Part shown: positions 25,501 through 36,200 of the stretch, piece by piece
Layout of the letters: each line of letters starts with the position of its first letter
Position numbering within the stretch: position 1 is the first letter of the stretch
Assembly: GCA_914767715.1 (NCBI GenBank)
Contig: OU612065.1
Location: 17,794,001 to 17,858,000 of the forward strand
Source: Membranipora membranacea
Taxonomy: Eukaryota > Bryozoa > Gymnolaemata > Cheilostomatida > Membraniporidae
Length of the DNA: 64,000 bases
Reading direction: 5' to 3'
The notes under the pieces: model-generated
Seen by the model: only the letters and a program-made list of their open reading frames with translations
Told to the model about the DNA's origin: nothing
The model's database searches: none
Made by a program: the position numbers and the translations under genes

Positions 25501-28500
25501 CTGGGCATACAAATTGAGATTATGGAGCACTTTAAGCCATTTTTCTCAGAAAATTTCACATGTCACACCATCTATATCACTTGCAGGTATTCTCTCTTGC
25601 AGTCAGTGTAAAAATTTTCCATATTTTCCCGTTAAAATGAGCCAAAATATCAGCCGCAAACACGTCATCTTAAAGTAGAAGACAACACTGGCACCACTAA
25701 ATACGTATCAAGATGCAATTAACTTTCACCAGTAGGCAACATACTCAACAATAGAAATCCTAGGTATAAGCTTTGGATCTGCACCACAGGGCAGTCAGTA
25801 GCCCCTCCACCCCATGGCTGCAATAAGCTGAATTAAGTTGAGAAGCTATTATAATCTCGAAGAAAACGCTGAATTGTGTTATTGAAAGCAATACTTCTGT
25901 TTTTGTAGATGATTTTGTAACTGAGATGAATGTTTATATATTTAGATTGACACAACAAAAGATAACTGTGCTTCGATTCTAGAAAAAAATTACTTTCTAC
26001 ATCACTTTTTTCCAATAATATATTCGTTTGGAGAGTACGGGTATTGGTGTTACTGAAACAAAATGGTGAAAGAGAGTTAGTAATTGAGATAATTAAAATT
26101 TTCAAATTTAACATTTATTTATAACATCCAAATTTAGAAGGAGTACATCATTACGCATCAAATATCAAAAAATAACTTTTCTGGTTGTCTTTCACTTTAA
26201 ATCGCAATTACAGGGCAAGCTCATAGTCCTTGCCAGTCATACTAAATATGTCCTGTTACACATCAAGGCAGCTTATTTTATCTGATCAGTATCTGTATTT
26301 ATGTATTGAAAATCAAAAAAAGTCACACAGAACAGCCAGTGTACATGTCATACAAGAACTGGTATTCAGTACGTTTATACATCAGGGGTACAAAAATATG
26401 AATGAAACTTGCTAACACGTACATATATATTGCATAATTTAAACATGACTAAAAACCACTAATCTATTCAGCTTCTGTCTCATATTGTCTTGTTTCGGAT
26501 CTAGTTTTGAAGCTTCGTATTTAATTCGGATTATAGTATATCGCTGGATTATTGTTTTGATCAATTCTGTAGCATGACTGGCACATTTAAAGTCTTGATG
26601 AATATTATTGAGTAGTGTATATGTCAGTGTATGGGCCTGAACACGTTTAATTGCAGCGCTATCTAAAACTTGTAACGACAGTATACACTGCTCAGCTGCC
26701 TTACATAATCTGAGCATAGGCGTATTTGGGATCGTCAAATCCCCACGATTCTTTATACTTATTAGTGTAGTTTCATCTCTTATTGCTTTTTCTGGCTCCG
26801 CTGTGATGAAGTCTATGCAGTCGTTGCACCTTAGTTTCAAGCTTCTCTTTACATAACCAGCTGTAAAGATATCAAACAATATTCAAGTCGGTAATTGAAC
26901 GCACAAATCTCAAAGTATACATATATGAACTATAACAAATCTTGACAACGTTAAATAGATGATGAAAAGTGTGCGATGAAAATTTTGGGTCATGTTATCT
27001 CGATCTATAATAATTTACCAAGTTTTACTGAGATTTGAAGTTTAACAGAGGTTGGCTGGGACAGCAGCTGGCTGTATACACCAACCACACTGAGCTGCTA
27101 TCGTTAGGGATTTTTGTATGATAAATGATTTCGTCCTGTGCGCTCATAGGATTATAATTTATTCAGACGACAATGGACTGATAAAATAATTTAATCTGCG
27201 TTAAACTCTAAGCTCAATTTAATTGAAGAACTTCATTTTGCCTGGAATCTTTTTATCTGTTCGATAATGGATGGCAAAACCCACTTGGAAATGGTATAAA
27301 TATGGTGTCAATGTTGCAGAACTGAATCAATAATGTTGGAGCAAATACAAATCTTCTTAGTACTGAATTCAACCACGCCTAGTTATGCTAAAAGTACATT
27401 TCTCTGAATGACTATTTGATACAATAATGTTGTTTCAGTTTTATGACTTACCGATATATTCTGTTACATCTGTGGCTATTTTAGGCAGCTCCAGGGAGAA
27501 GCTATCATCGCTGAAGGAGTCATCATAATCCACATCATCTTCTTCCGCGGTTTTCTTTTGCCGTTTAGAGAGAGATCTGATGAGCTGTTGGCATTAGGGC
27601 TTGCAGCAATATCGCTTTTTAACTAGCAGGGATTTCAAAGCTGATTTGATCTGTATTACATCTGGATTGTTATTGAAGCCAGACTTAGACCTGATTTTGC
27701 TAAACAACGTCCCGATATCTTCTTGCCCAGGTTTGTAGGCCAGAATGTACTTCGAGTTAGGAAACTTCTCAAACACGTACTTAGTAATTCCTATGAATGA
27801 GCGAGCAGCTGTCCGCAGTCCTATGATAAAAGTTTTTCTTTTGCTCTCTGTGAATAGTTTGTTATCCATGAGTTTGAGCAAGGAGTTTGAAAGTAACTCC
27901 CTGGTTTGAGATTTTCTAGATATGTGAGTGATAGTTCTATATGCGCCTGAATGTTAGTTAGATTGTTTCTGGTGATCGGACTCTTATATCCTTTGCCATA
28001 CGGATTGTGGCAGTTCAGGATGTCAAAGATCTTATCCATCTGTAAAACATTAAAAGATGAGAAATGGCTGTTATAATCTTAATCCAGGTTTGAGCAGTGG
28101 CTGTTTGCTAACATGCATGTCATATTCAAAACTCAAAGCTCAAGCTTAGGAAATTTTCTCTTTTTTGTGGAAAGAGTAGACAACTGCTATATTTGAGCAA
28201 CTCTCAAAATTGTTGTTACAAACATGGAGAAGTCCCTGCACAAAACCGTACACATTTTCCTTTTCAAATCTTAAAAATGACATTGAGGTTTTAAACTGTA
28301 TAAATATGCAACAATACTTTCAACAGGATTCGGTGGTTATGCTTAAGAAGCCTAGAAACAGAATTGAGTTATGATTCTTATCTTACCTCCCGAATGAACT
28401 CGATTGTTGGGGCGGCCTCCTTGAATGAATTGTCAGTTGATCTGAGGTAATCAAGGGCATCTGCTACTGAGGATGAAAGCATCTGAGCAGCAAGTTTCAC

Positions 28501-30942
28501 TTTCATTTTCATGTTTTTCCAGTTAAGATGTCGCTTCGTAAGCTTGTTAGCAAGTCGTACACCAGTTTCCTCCTACATGTTCACCAGTTCTTCAACATAC
28601 TTATAGTTAATTGTGCCAGAACTAGATTTGAACTGTCGGTACGTTCCAAACGCATTTCTGCCAAGTTTCATCATGTGAACTGGATCGAGGGTAACATAAA
28701 CATCATGATCCTGGCTTGGATGTTTGAAGCTAGTTTTAGATGGAATGTTAGCACCTAGTTTCTTCAGCGTGCTGAGGTTCGACTGGCAACCATCACAAGT
28801 AACATTGATAACAGTTATGTTTTCTTCTGCAGTTAGTATCAAACATTCTTTGATCAGCTGGGATTGTAGATCACTGTCTATTTTTTCCACAAAAAAGTAG
28901 CCGATCGGGAATCTGATGCCACCTAATATTGGTACCAACAGGAAAACGAGGGCCTCGCCAGCCAATTTGCTTGTATCACCGAATGTCACATGACCAAGAA
29001 CTTTGGTTTTTGAATTATCGACCACAAGCTTTTTTCGGATTGACATGCTGTCAACAACAAGACTGTACAAATTGTCACTGTTCCGAACATTCACCGACTT
29101 TATGACATCTGACAGAAATCCTGGTTCGCAGTCTACTGTTTCTAACCAACGTCTAATAGTTCGAGATGTTGGTAGCCTGAAGTTTTCTCGCAAGTATTCA
29201 AAAGCCTTTGGCGAGTAGTAATGCATTGTGATTGCGAATTCTTTAATTCTATCACTGAAATCTTTCTTTGTTTTTCGGTGAACATTCTTCGCTTGATTCT
29301 CAACTAATTCCGTCTATGGAACTTAGTTTTGCTGATTTCAACTTGTTTTCCTGTTGCAGCACTTGCAGTAAATTTTGTTGAATATCCAGTTTCCTTTCTA
29401 GTCTGGTCACTTTCTTTTTTAAAGTGTTCACATGTTACCCGAGTATAGGAATCCTGATGCTTGGTGATTGTATGGGCTGGCCGACAGGTCTACTCCATGG
29501 CCTGCTTGGCGTCGTTGCTGTAGAGGGTGATTCACCGTGGCTAGTGATAGGCGACTCGGCATTTGGGTCAGGAGTCTCCTCAATGAGCTGTGATGCATCT
29601 GTTTCAACTTCTGGCTCTGCTGATGCGGTGCGAGTCAGGAGTCGGCGACGTTTTTCAGTTGATGGCTGCAGGTAAGCTGGATAAGAATCAAATCTGTTAG
29701 GAATAATTCCACGCTTTAGCAATGGTCTTTCTTTCAGGCCTGGTGGTCGTCGATATGAGTCTATGGTGAAATGTTCACTGCACACAACAGTGTAACTCGA
29801 GGGCTGCCAGCATTCTCTTTTTATAGCCTCGATCCATTTTTGACGGAGACTTGGGCTTGTTGGAAATCTGTGAAACGCTAGCTCAGATCTTTTTGATGGA
29901 TTGTTAGAACAATTGAAGACGCAGCAGTTGTTTGCGGCTGATATTTTGGCTTATTTTAATGGGAGAATATGGAAAATTTTTACACTGACTGCAAGAGAGA
30001 ATACCTGCAAGTGATATAGATGGTGTGACATGTGAAATTTTCTGAGAAAAATGGCTTAAAGTGCTCGTTGATCTCAATTTGTATGCCCAGTTCTAATATT
30101 TTCAATGATAAGTTATATGTTACAGGCACTAGCCATGCGCAACCAGATTGCGTCGCCATGGGATTGCGCAATAATTAAGTAGGACGTTTTGAGCACTGCA
30201 TTGTCCACTCTAGAGTATATAATAACTCTATGGGGTGTGCAGTCAGGGAATGGTAATGGTAACGGTAACAGTGAAGCTGGTGTGAACACGGGCAATAATA
30301 ATGGTAACTGTATAGGTAAGTACTTACCCTGTAAGACTGTCTACTGAACTGTTACGGTTTATGTAAGGGTGTGCAGTCAGGGAATGGTAATGGGAACGGT
30401 AACAGTGAAGCTGGTGTGAACATTGGCAATAATAATGGAAACTGTATAGGTAAGTACTTATCTTGTAAGACTGTCTACTGAGGTACTCTGCTTGGTCTTA
30501 TCAACTCAGTCTTAATTATTTGTTTGGTTCTCTTTAAAAAAGAATGTAAGGGCTGCCGTGATTACTCTGCTCAGTTTTGGTACCCATGGTTAATTCTGCC
30601 CACATCTTCTAGGCAGTATTAATTAATTTTGTTCCAACAGGTTCATGAAAAAACAGACACTGTTGGCAGAAACTTTTCTCCCATTTCATCTCATTTATAA
30701 TCCGACTCCATATATCACTCTATAAGGTTCCCTTTGCCCGACAGCCAACAGGGGTATTATGTATGTGTTTGAGTATGTACTACATTAAAATTTTTACTTC
30801 AGGTGATTGTAGAAAGTTTGTCGCAGGAAGTTATACTAACAAAAACGACCGTGGCAACTGTGTAGGTGATTGTGGACCTGGTGCTACTGATAATATCAAG
30901 GGACAAGCGGCTGCTGTCATAACCAGAGCAGTCTTTGGATAA
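22545..30942 (+). CDS. Secreted Asn-Gly-Asn (NGN)-rich repeat protein
   Basis: Exons: 22545-22616, 23614-23719, 23905-23964, 24338-24442, 24857-24973, 30803-30942; all phases close to give 199 residues. Exon 1 is almost exactly a signal peptide (MAGSSFYLIALLAVTVVLFF, cut near CSAN). The mature chain is hydrophilic, with repeated N-G-N blocks and paired Cys: SNGNNNGNC, GNYNGNNNSG, NGNNNGNCGGSC, GNGNGNGNSEAG, NTGNNNGNC, then a C-terminus with GNCVGDC. Exons 3, 4 and 5 have phase 1 at both ends and lengths divisible by 3, so each can duplicate without breaking frame. The family is not recognised. Gly-Asn-rich repeats occur in some extracellular matrix and biomineral proteins, but that link is only suggestive. 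Intron 5 holds a 134-bp tandem repeat and a P-like transposon, so the coding sequence is not interrupted. Confidence 0.75.
25159..25166. repeat. Left 8-bp target-site duplication
   Basis: GGGTGTGC, identical to 30233-30240. The same bases occur once in the uninterrupted 134-bp units, so the empty site can be read directly from units 1 and 2. Confidence 0.95.
25167..25200 (+). repeat. Left terminal inverted repeat (34 bp)
   Basis: Perfect reverse complement of 30199-30232. It contains the short palindrome CTCTAGAG. Confidence 0.95.
25201..25407. repeat. AT-rich foldback insertion inside the transposon's left end
   Basis: This stretch separates the left terminal repeat from the left subterminal repeat and has no counterpart at the right end. 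Its ends are inverted copies (left CACTGATTTATAATACATT; right AATGTATTATAAATCAGTG), and the inside is made of repeated AATACATTGAAC/GTTCAATGTATT blocks. It is probably a small MITE-like insertion or a hairpin expansion that arose after the element formed. Confidence 0.65.
25415..25662 (+). repeat. Left subterminal inverted repeat (~247 bp)
   Basis: It matches the reverse complement of 29929-30174 with scattered substitutions, from TTATTGCG to CAGCCGCAAACA. It is much longer than the short internal repeats of the Drosophila P element. Confidence 0.85.
26439..29928 (-). pseudogene. Decayed THAP9/P-element-type transposase
   Basis: The order matches P transposases. A THAP zinc finger (about 29925-29690) has CVFNC, FHRFP, KWIEAI, VCSEHF. 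An in-frame TAA follows at 29437-29435. A coiled coil runs in the same frame to TGA at 29302; the frame then changes near 29303-29325. The RNase H-like core (to 28573) has YSPKAFEYLR, VVDSMSIRK, VTCDGCQSN and LDPVHMMKLGRN, which carry likely catalytic Asp residues. TAG at 28575-28573 is followed in frame by ETGVRLANKLTKRHLNWKN up to a donor at 28386. The next exon is about 28039-27452 with a frameshift near 27890 and probably more after 27600. The last exon is 26860-26439 (AGYVKRSLKLRCNDC). At least two stops and two frame changes indicate a pseudogene. No start codon is visible before the THAP domain; a short upstream exon is possible. Confidence 0.88.
29929..30174 (-). repeat. Right subterminal inverted repeat (~247 bp)
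   Basis: Imperfect inverted copy of 25415-25662. Its inner edge abuts the THAP-coding region. On the minus strand it reads ATA where the left copy has ATG just before AGCCAAAATATC. Confidence 0.85.
30199..30232 (-). repeat. Right terminal inverted repeat (34 bp)
   Basis: Perfect reverse complement of 25167-25200. The transposase reads leftward from this end. Confidence 0.95.
30233..30240. repeat. Right 8-bp target-site duplication
   Basis: GGGTGTGC, the exact copy of 25159-25166, directly after the right terminal inverted repeat. Confidence 0.95.
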
Positions 30943-31746
30943 CAAGTCAAGGCCAACTATATTATATTAAACTGAGAGCAACTTGGTGCTGAATATGATG
31001 GCCTCGCCCTTTAGGCACCTTCATTTTTCAGTCTTCGGACAGACACAGACTTGCGACTTTAACCCACATTTTTTAACCCACATGCCACAAAGCATGACAC
31101 CGGCATAAATCTAATGTGCTTGGTTTAGCTGATATATTGAGACTGGCATTTTTATAGATTGAGAAGCTAAACTGTCCTATCCCTAATTTTCTAATGCAGA
31201 CTAGAATAGATTTTGATAGCTGTACACTGTTATATATGTCTATAATGAAATAATTCTTAGAAAAAAAGATTGTGCCATTGTTGTCGCTGTTTCTCCACTT
31301 ATCATGAATGACAAATTAAAAGAGAAGTAAAATTTGTAATTTATTAGTCTTAGTCTAGCTATGCTTAAGGTTTTGTTGCACCAAAAACGGATATCCCACC
31401 CAGGAGAAGGTCTCTGGTGGAATCCGTGGCGGAAGTGCTGCAGATTATCTCACTTTCGAACATAATTTGCTTAAGTTTGGCCCTGGCACCTCAATCCAAC
31501 AAATAGTGAATGATAGAAAATGTTTGATATAGACAGGCATACACTGCAGATGTCAAAAAACTACATGAAATCGCTAACACCACGTTGGCTTTGAGATTTA
31601 GTCAAAATTTACTACATGTTGCAATTTAATTTCCCTTAAACAATCAAATAACTCAGCAAGTTTAAATCTTATCACACAGTACATGATCATGATATATTTA
31701 CTCAAATATATAAGTCAAAAAAATCTATTGTAAGTCAGAATGTCTA
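30943..31746. other. Intergenic region between convergent NGN and COA7 genes
   Basis: The 3' ends of the + strand NGN gene and the - strand COA7 gene face each other across about 800 bases. A minus-strand AATAAA lies at 31345-31340. No further exon is seen. Confidence 0.6.
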
Positions 31747-33108
31747 TCATTTTGAACCTCTTCCTAATTGAATACCCTTTTTAAAAGATCCTTCTGCTTG
31801 CATCAATCGTTGCGCTAACATTTGATATTTCTCAGCTATCTTTTCATTTTGGGGGACTCCATCTCCATTCCTATACATAACACATGCATTGGTACAGCCC
31901 ACAACAGATCCCAGGTCACATGCTTTTCTCAGAAGTGGAACTGTTTTCTTCGGGTCTTTCTCAACCCCATACAGGCCTTGTAAATAAGCCATCCCCAAAG
32001 TCACACAGGCTGCACGCTCATCTTTTTCACATGCCTGGGCTAACAAAGATAATGCTTTAGGATAAAGTTCAGTGTTCTTGCTATCTAAAAGCAGTTTTCC
32101 AGCATTGGAACAACCTCTGTAGAAGCCATTCTCACAAGCTTTCTCAAAGTACTGTGTGCCTTCTTTTTTGTCAGCTTCAAGTCCATCTGGCAAAAAATAT
32201 AACAGCAGTGTGTGCAACAACAGAAATGACAGGGTCTCTGAAGCAGAATTTTCCAATCTTAGATTTATAACATCATTATCCAAAATATCGAGCTTATGTG
32301 TATATAATGTATTTTTTGAGAGGCCCAAAACTGCTGCTTTCAAGAAAATAAGTCAAACATTTTATATTGGGGAATTATCTGCTGCTGTACAGTAAGAAGA
32401 CAACTCCTGTCACAAAAGTTGCAATAAGTAAACCCCTCAATATACAGAGCGAACAGTATTTCTGTTTGACAACTTTAGATGAAAACCCAGTTAGCGCTAC
32501 GCAATACTTCATATTTAAAGGTATAAAATGTCTAAATCAGTAGTCTTCCGATTATTAAAAAGCTATGTATCAAGACGCCTCAATACAAACAAACTTGTTC
32601 TAAGGTGAGTTAAATAACTAATTAGGCACATGATATGGGTACTCACCACGACCAAGAAACTTTGGTCCTGCATATTTGAAGCAGCTGTGACCATGCTTGT
32701 AATTATCGCATGTACTTTTGTGGAGCTGCAGTCCAAGTTCTTTATTTTGTCTTATACTGTACATGAAATCAGCGAGTCTGTGACAGCCTACAGTGAGAGA
32801 GTGTAACAGAGTGATGACAGCTCAAAATTTCAACTGTATATATATTTGAACATAGCATGTAGATCGAAATCAGGCTTTGTTGTTGCAAATTCAGATGGTT
32901 TAAATCAAGCATAATGAGCCAATAGCTCGATTAAGATCAGATACAGCATGGAAAACTAATACAATATGAAAATGGGACATAGTTTACAGAGAAAAGAAGA
33001 TTTACCATCAGGCTCTTTCTCTGACAGACACTGGTAGCTGTACTCTGTCTCGATGTTTTCTAGATACTGCTTTGTTTGCTCCTCATCTGTCAGGTCATAA
33101 TCGCCCAT
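31747..33108 (-). CDS. COA7: COA7 (SEL1-repeat cytochrome c oxidase assembly factor)
   Basis: Exons in coding order: 33006-33108, 32647-32787, 31747-32186; phases close to 227 residues (human about 231). The N-terminus MGDYDLTDEEQTKQYLENIE lines up with the vertebrate COA7 start. The body is a string of Cys-rich SEL1-like repeats of about 36 residues, for example YFEKACENGFYRGCSNAG, LLAQACEKDERAACVTLGMAY and LLRKACDLGSVVGCTNACVMY. Paired Cys in the helices fit disulphide folding in the mitochondrial intermembrane space, where COA7 supports complex IV assembly. The chain ends QLGRGSK, comparable to the family's short basic tail. It is transcribed away from LAMTOR2, 1.3 kb to the right. Confidence 0.9.
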
Positions 33109-34399
33109 CCTGTTCACAATAGGCCTACAGCTAAAATGAAACCGCTGTAAAAGTCATTATCAATTGTTTTTTTTTAATACATTGCAACAGCAAACCTCAA
33201 CAGATTGATGCCAGCCCCATGTCAGACATAGGTATGAGAATCCTTGTAAGGCGGGCTACAATACTATAAGGGATATTTAGTAAGGAAACAGCCCACATTG
33301 GCTAGGCGGTGTCAGCTAATAAATCAGAAGAAAAAAACCCGCAGCAAATTTGCATTCACCTTGCTATTGGCCTTCGTCTAACTCTACAGGCAGTTTTATC
33401 CATATGAGTTAGGTGGACCATGGCCAAAAAGAAACTGAGTATAAGGCTGTTATTAAATGAGGCCCAGCAAAAATAAAACAGAGAACGAGAAAGGAGAAAA
33501 AACACTGAGCATTTGGATGGGTGCGATGGGGCACAAAGAAGCGAAGCTTTCCGTGAGTGTGTAACTAATAAGATCAAATTACACATAAACATGGCCATAC
33601 AAGTCATCATCAGTCATGTCATGTCAAGGACTCTGAGGCCTTAGAGTACTGCACTTCTGTCCTGTGTGTGTGTGTGTGTGTTTGAATTGGTTTGCAGGCA
33701 TAGACTATCTATTGCAGTATTGGCCATGGGCTCCTGGGGATTGCTGCAAGGCTGTATTTTGTCCATGTTCAGAATCCAGACCATCCTAAACATAGGCATA
33801 ATACAGGCTTCCAAATCAAAGAAGCCCATGACTGCAGCATGGGGCTACTCTACTTAACATATAGTGAACTTGAGCCTTGACCAAATATAAATGAATGACA
33901 GCCGGTAAGTAATTCACATGAGGCTGAGCCACTGATTGTCAAACCAATGAACTCCCTCTCATCAATGAACTCCCTCAAGAGGGAGTTCATTGCTCTCATT
34001 GATTGGCCACACCCTTAGCACAGGAGTCCCAATTAGCTAGAAATTTGGTTTGTAAATCTAGATAGCCTGCCTTGACAACATGCCAAGCTTGTCAATATAG
34101 GCTTAAGTAGCCATAATATCAGTGGTTATGCAATTTGGATTTTCACAATCCCACTCTGCAAATGTGTGACCTTGACATTTTTAATCCTAAGATACAAAGT
34201 GACGACATTTTAGTCGATTGATTGTTTCTATTGTAAGACGATGTTGTCAGAGCGGTTCGGTGATGTGCTTCCAGTGATCACTAAAACTAAAGGCGAAAAT
34301 CCAAGGTCACAGTGAGGTTAGATCACTTGACACAAAGTAAAAATTAAAAAGTGTTGTGTCCTTACAGTACAGTTTACTATAAACCAGGAGCTGAGAAAG
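33109..34399. other. Intergenic region between divergent COA7 and LAMTOR2
   Basis: About 1.3 kb separates the two start codons, so the promoters are probably independent. It contains a (TG)n tract near 33664 and a perfect 13-bp-arm hairpin at 33964-33991. No coding exon is recognised. Confidence 0.6.
33964..33991. repeat. Perfect 13-bp inverted repeat with AA loop
   Basis: The arms AATGAACTCCCTC (33964-33976) and GAGGGAGTTCATT (33979-33991) pair fully. A direct copy of the left arm precedes it at 33947-33958 (CAATGAACTCCCTC context), so the structure looks like a local duplication plus inversion. Confidence 0.85.
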
Positions 34400-36200
34400 A
34401 TGCTTAAGCCAAAGGTCCTTACACAGGTTCTTAATCAGGCAAACAGTGGAGGTGTTCAGAGTACATTGTAAGCAAATTATCTCTTATCTGAAGAGTAAGA
34501 GATAGGGTTTTCATGCCCTTGCCTTACTTACTACTACATTCTACTCTGCTGCTGGCTGCAGCCCATCATCATCATCATGCATCAATTTTTAATCCATTAT
34601 TATTATAATTATTATTGTTATCATAGTAGCATCAAAGCTTGCCATGACAGGTTAATGTAGTATGTGCCATTATCAGATTGCTATCTCTTCTACCAGGGAG
34701 AATTCTCCCTGCTTCTACTATCTGTCATTGTGGTTGCTTCTGCTGATGTTCTGGTACTTTTAAAATCAACACAACTTGTTATATATATTAACTATATATA
34801 TACAACTTGTTTTCACTCTTAGGTAAACAAACTACAATATTTTTGAAGCCCTGATGATAATAATAATGTAATGATGATGATAACTGGGGTTCTGTTTGAG
34901 CCTTGAGTCCAGGATTACTAACTATCAAAAGCCTGTCAGTTCGGACTGTTTAGATATATTATCCCTTTTTCTCTCATTGTTATAACTGAAAAAGATTCAA
35001 TGCTGTTTTTGTTGTGTCTTCTGATGTAGGCTCTTGACAACAGAAGGATCTTTGTTGGCATGTGCTGGATATGGTGAGAAAGATAAACATGTAGCTGCTG
35101 CTCTAGCTGGTAATATCTGGAGCTCGTATACTAAAAATGCAGAAATGGTGCTCAATAATGATCCTCTCAGCATGATTATGATTCAATGCATGGTAAGGTA
35201 TTAGTGGCTTTTTGGTAACACTCGTTTTCATGTTCATTATACCAACATAACAAAAAATTGTGACCTGTTATATGGGTTTATACATTATGATGCTTTGTTC
35301 ACTTTTGGCTCTAACATCTCACTATTTTGAGCCCAGCACATCATATTAGTATGTTTCCACCTGTTTGTTCAATGTATCTATTTACAACACCCTAATCGAC
35401 ACCATGTTGGTATAAGTTTTCCACAAATATATGATCTGCTCTGTAAAGTAAAGAGCTACGATCTCGTGTAAGGGATTCCTGGAAAAGTTATCTATCCATC
35501 GCACCCCAGTATATAAATTCATCGATGAATAATGCAATGTGCAGGTGGAATCAACTCATTTCCTCATTTTCTCCAGTATCTTTGTTGTAGGAGGGCAAAG
35601 TTGCAATAACAAAAGTGGCTAACTTGTTACTGTGTATCTATGCAGAGAAAACAGTTCAACTAGGAATGCTGAGAGCTAAGGTTAGTTGTCATATTGCAAA
35701 ATGCACAGTCTACAGAATTATGATGCTGAAGCAGCATGTCATATAATCGAGAATTGGTGTTTGTAATATGTTCATGTTTTATTAATGTTGAAATATTATG
35801 GCGTCAACCTGATGGTGATGCTAAAAAGCTTTTGCTTATTGAATGTCCCTTATGTCAGGCTATGAAAATTACACTGACCATAAAAGTTAATTTCAGCTCT
35901 GTATTTTGTTCATGCGTGGCATGAACATTGGAGTTGTCCTCCAAAAATCATCAACTAGAATGAGAAGACAACAGCAACTGTAAAAGAACTAGAAATTGAG
36001 CCGTCAACCAGATTTTGTATGGATTTATTACTAATTTAATGGAATTTTGTCCTTGATGTATGCATACAACTGTTCAGTAATAATTTCCAATCATGTTCCG
36101 TTAAATTGATATTTGCATATTTACTTTGTTCTTTTCTCTCCAGGTAAAAGCCCTTAGCGATTACCTAAAAGACCCGCTCACCCAAGTTGCGACAACTTAG
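34400..36200 (+). CDS. LAMTOR2: LAMTOR2 (Ragulator roadblock subunit, p14)
   Basis: Exons: 34400-34467, 35030-35192, 35591-35680, 36144-36200; phases close to exactly 125 residues, the length of vertebrate LAMTOR2. The start MLKPKVLTQVLNQANSGGVQ, middle LLTTEGSLLACAGYG and LAGNIWSSY, and end EGKVAITKVANLLLCIYAEK and LKDPLTQVATT follow the family residue by residue. It is a roadblock/LC7 fold that pairs with LAMTOR3 on late endosomes and lysosomes and helps anchor Rag GTPases for mTORC1 signalling. Nothing in the frame is damaged. The gene lies between divergent COA7 and the DYRK kinase on the same strand. Confidence 0.95.

Larger units (their letters stand above)
25167..30232 (-). mobile_element. 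P-element-like (THAP9-type) DNA transposon, 5,066 bp
   Basis: The element has perfect 34-bp terminal inverted repeats (25167-25200 and 30199-30232, starting CATAGAGTTATTATATACTC). An 8-bp target duplication GGGTGTGC flanks it (25159-25166 and 30233-30240). Eight-base duplications and a THAP-domain transposase define the P superfamily. Inside the ends lie about 247-bp imperfect subterminal inverted repeats (25415-25662 and 29929-30174). The minus strand encodes a decayed transposase. It is inserted in the third unit of the 134-bp repeat in an intron of the NGN gene. Identical ends and duplications suggest fairly recent insertion, but the transposase lesions mean it was probably moved in trans. 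Confidence 0.92.
24872..30481 (+). repeat. 134-bp tandem repeat, four copies, the third split by a transposon
   Basis: Units start at 24872, 25006, 25140 and 30348 with an exact 134-bp period. The third is split at 25166 and resumes at 30241; without the element and target duplication it is again 134 bp. Unit 1 overlaps exon 5 of the NGN gene and its 5' splice site. Units 2-4 repeat most of the exon plus the donor, but no AG upstream of them gives the right phase, so they are probably intronic exon copies. Each unit carries GGTAAGTACTTAC, which in units 1-3 is the 14-base palindrome GGTAAGTACTTACC. Confidence 0.85.

Noticed and set aside
28573-29226. Intact autonomous transposase gene
   Set aside because: This 217-codon stretch is only the catalytic middle; stops and frame changes on both sides break the full-length protein.
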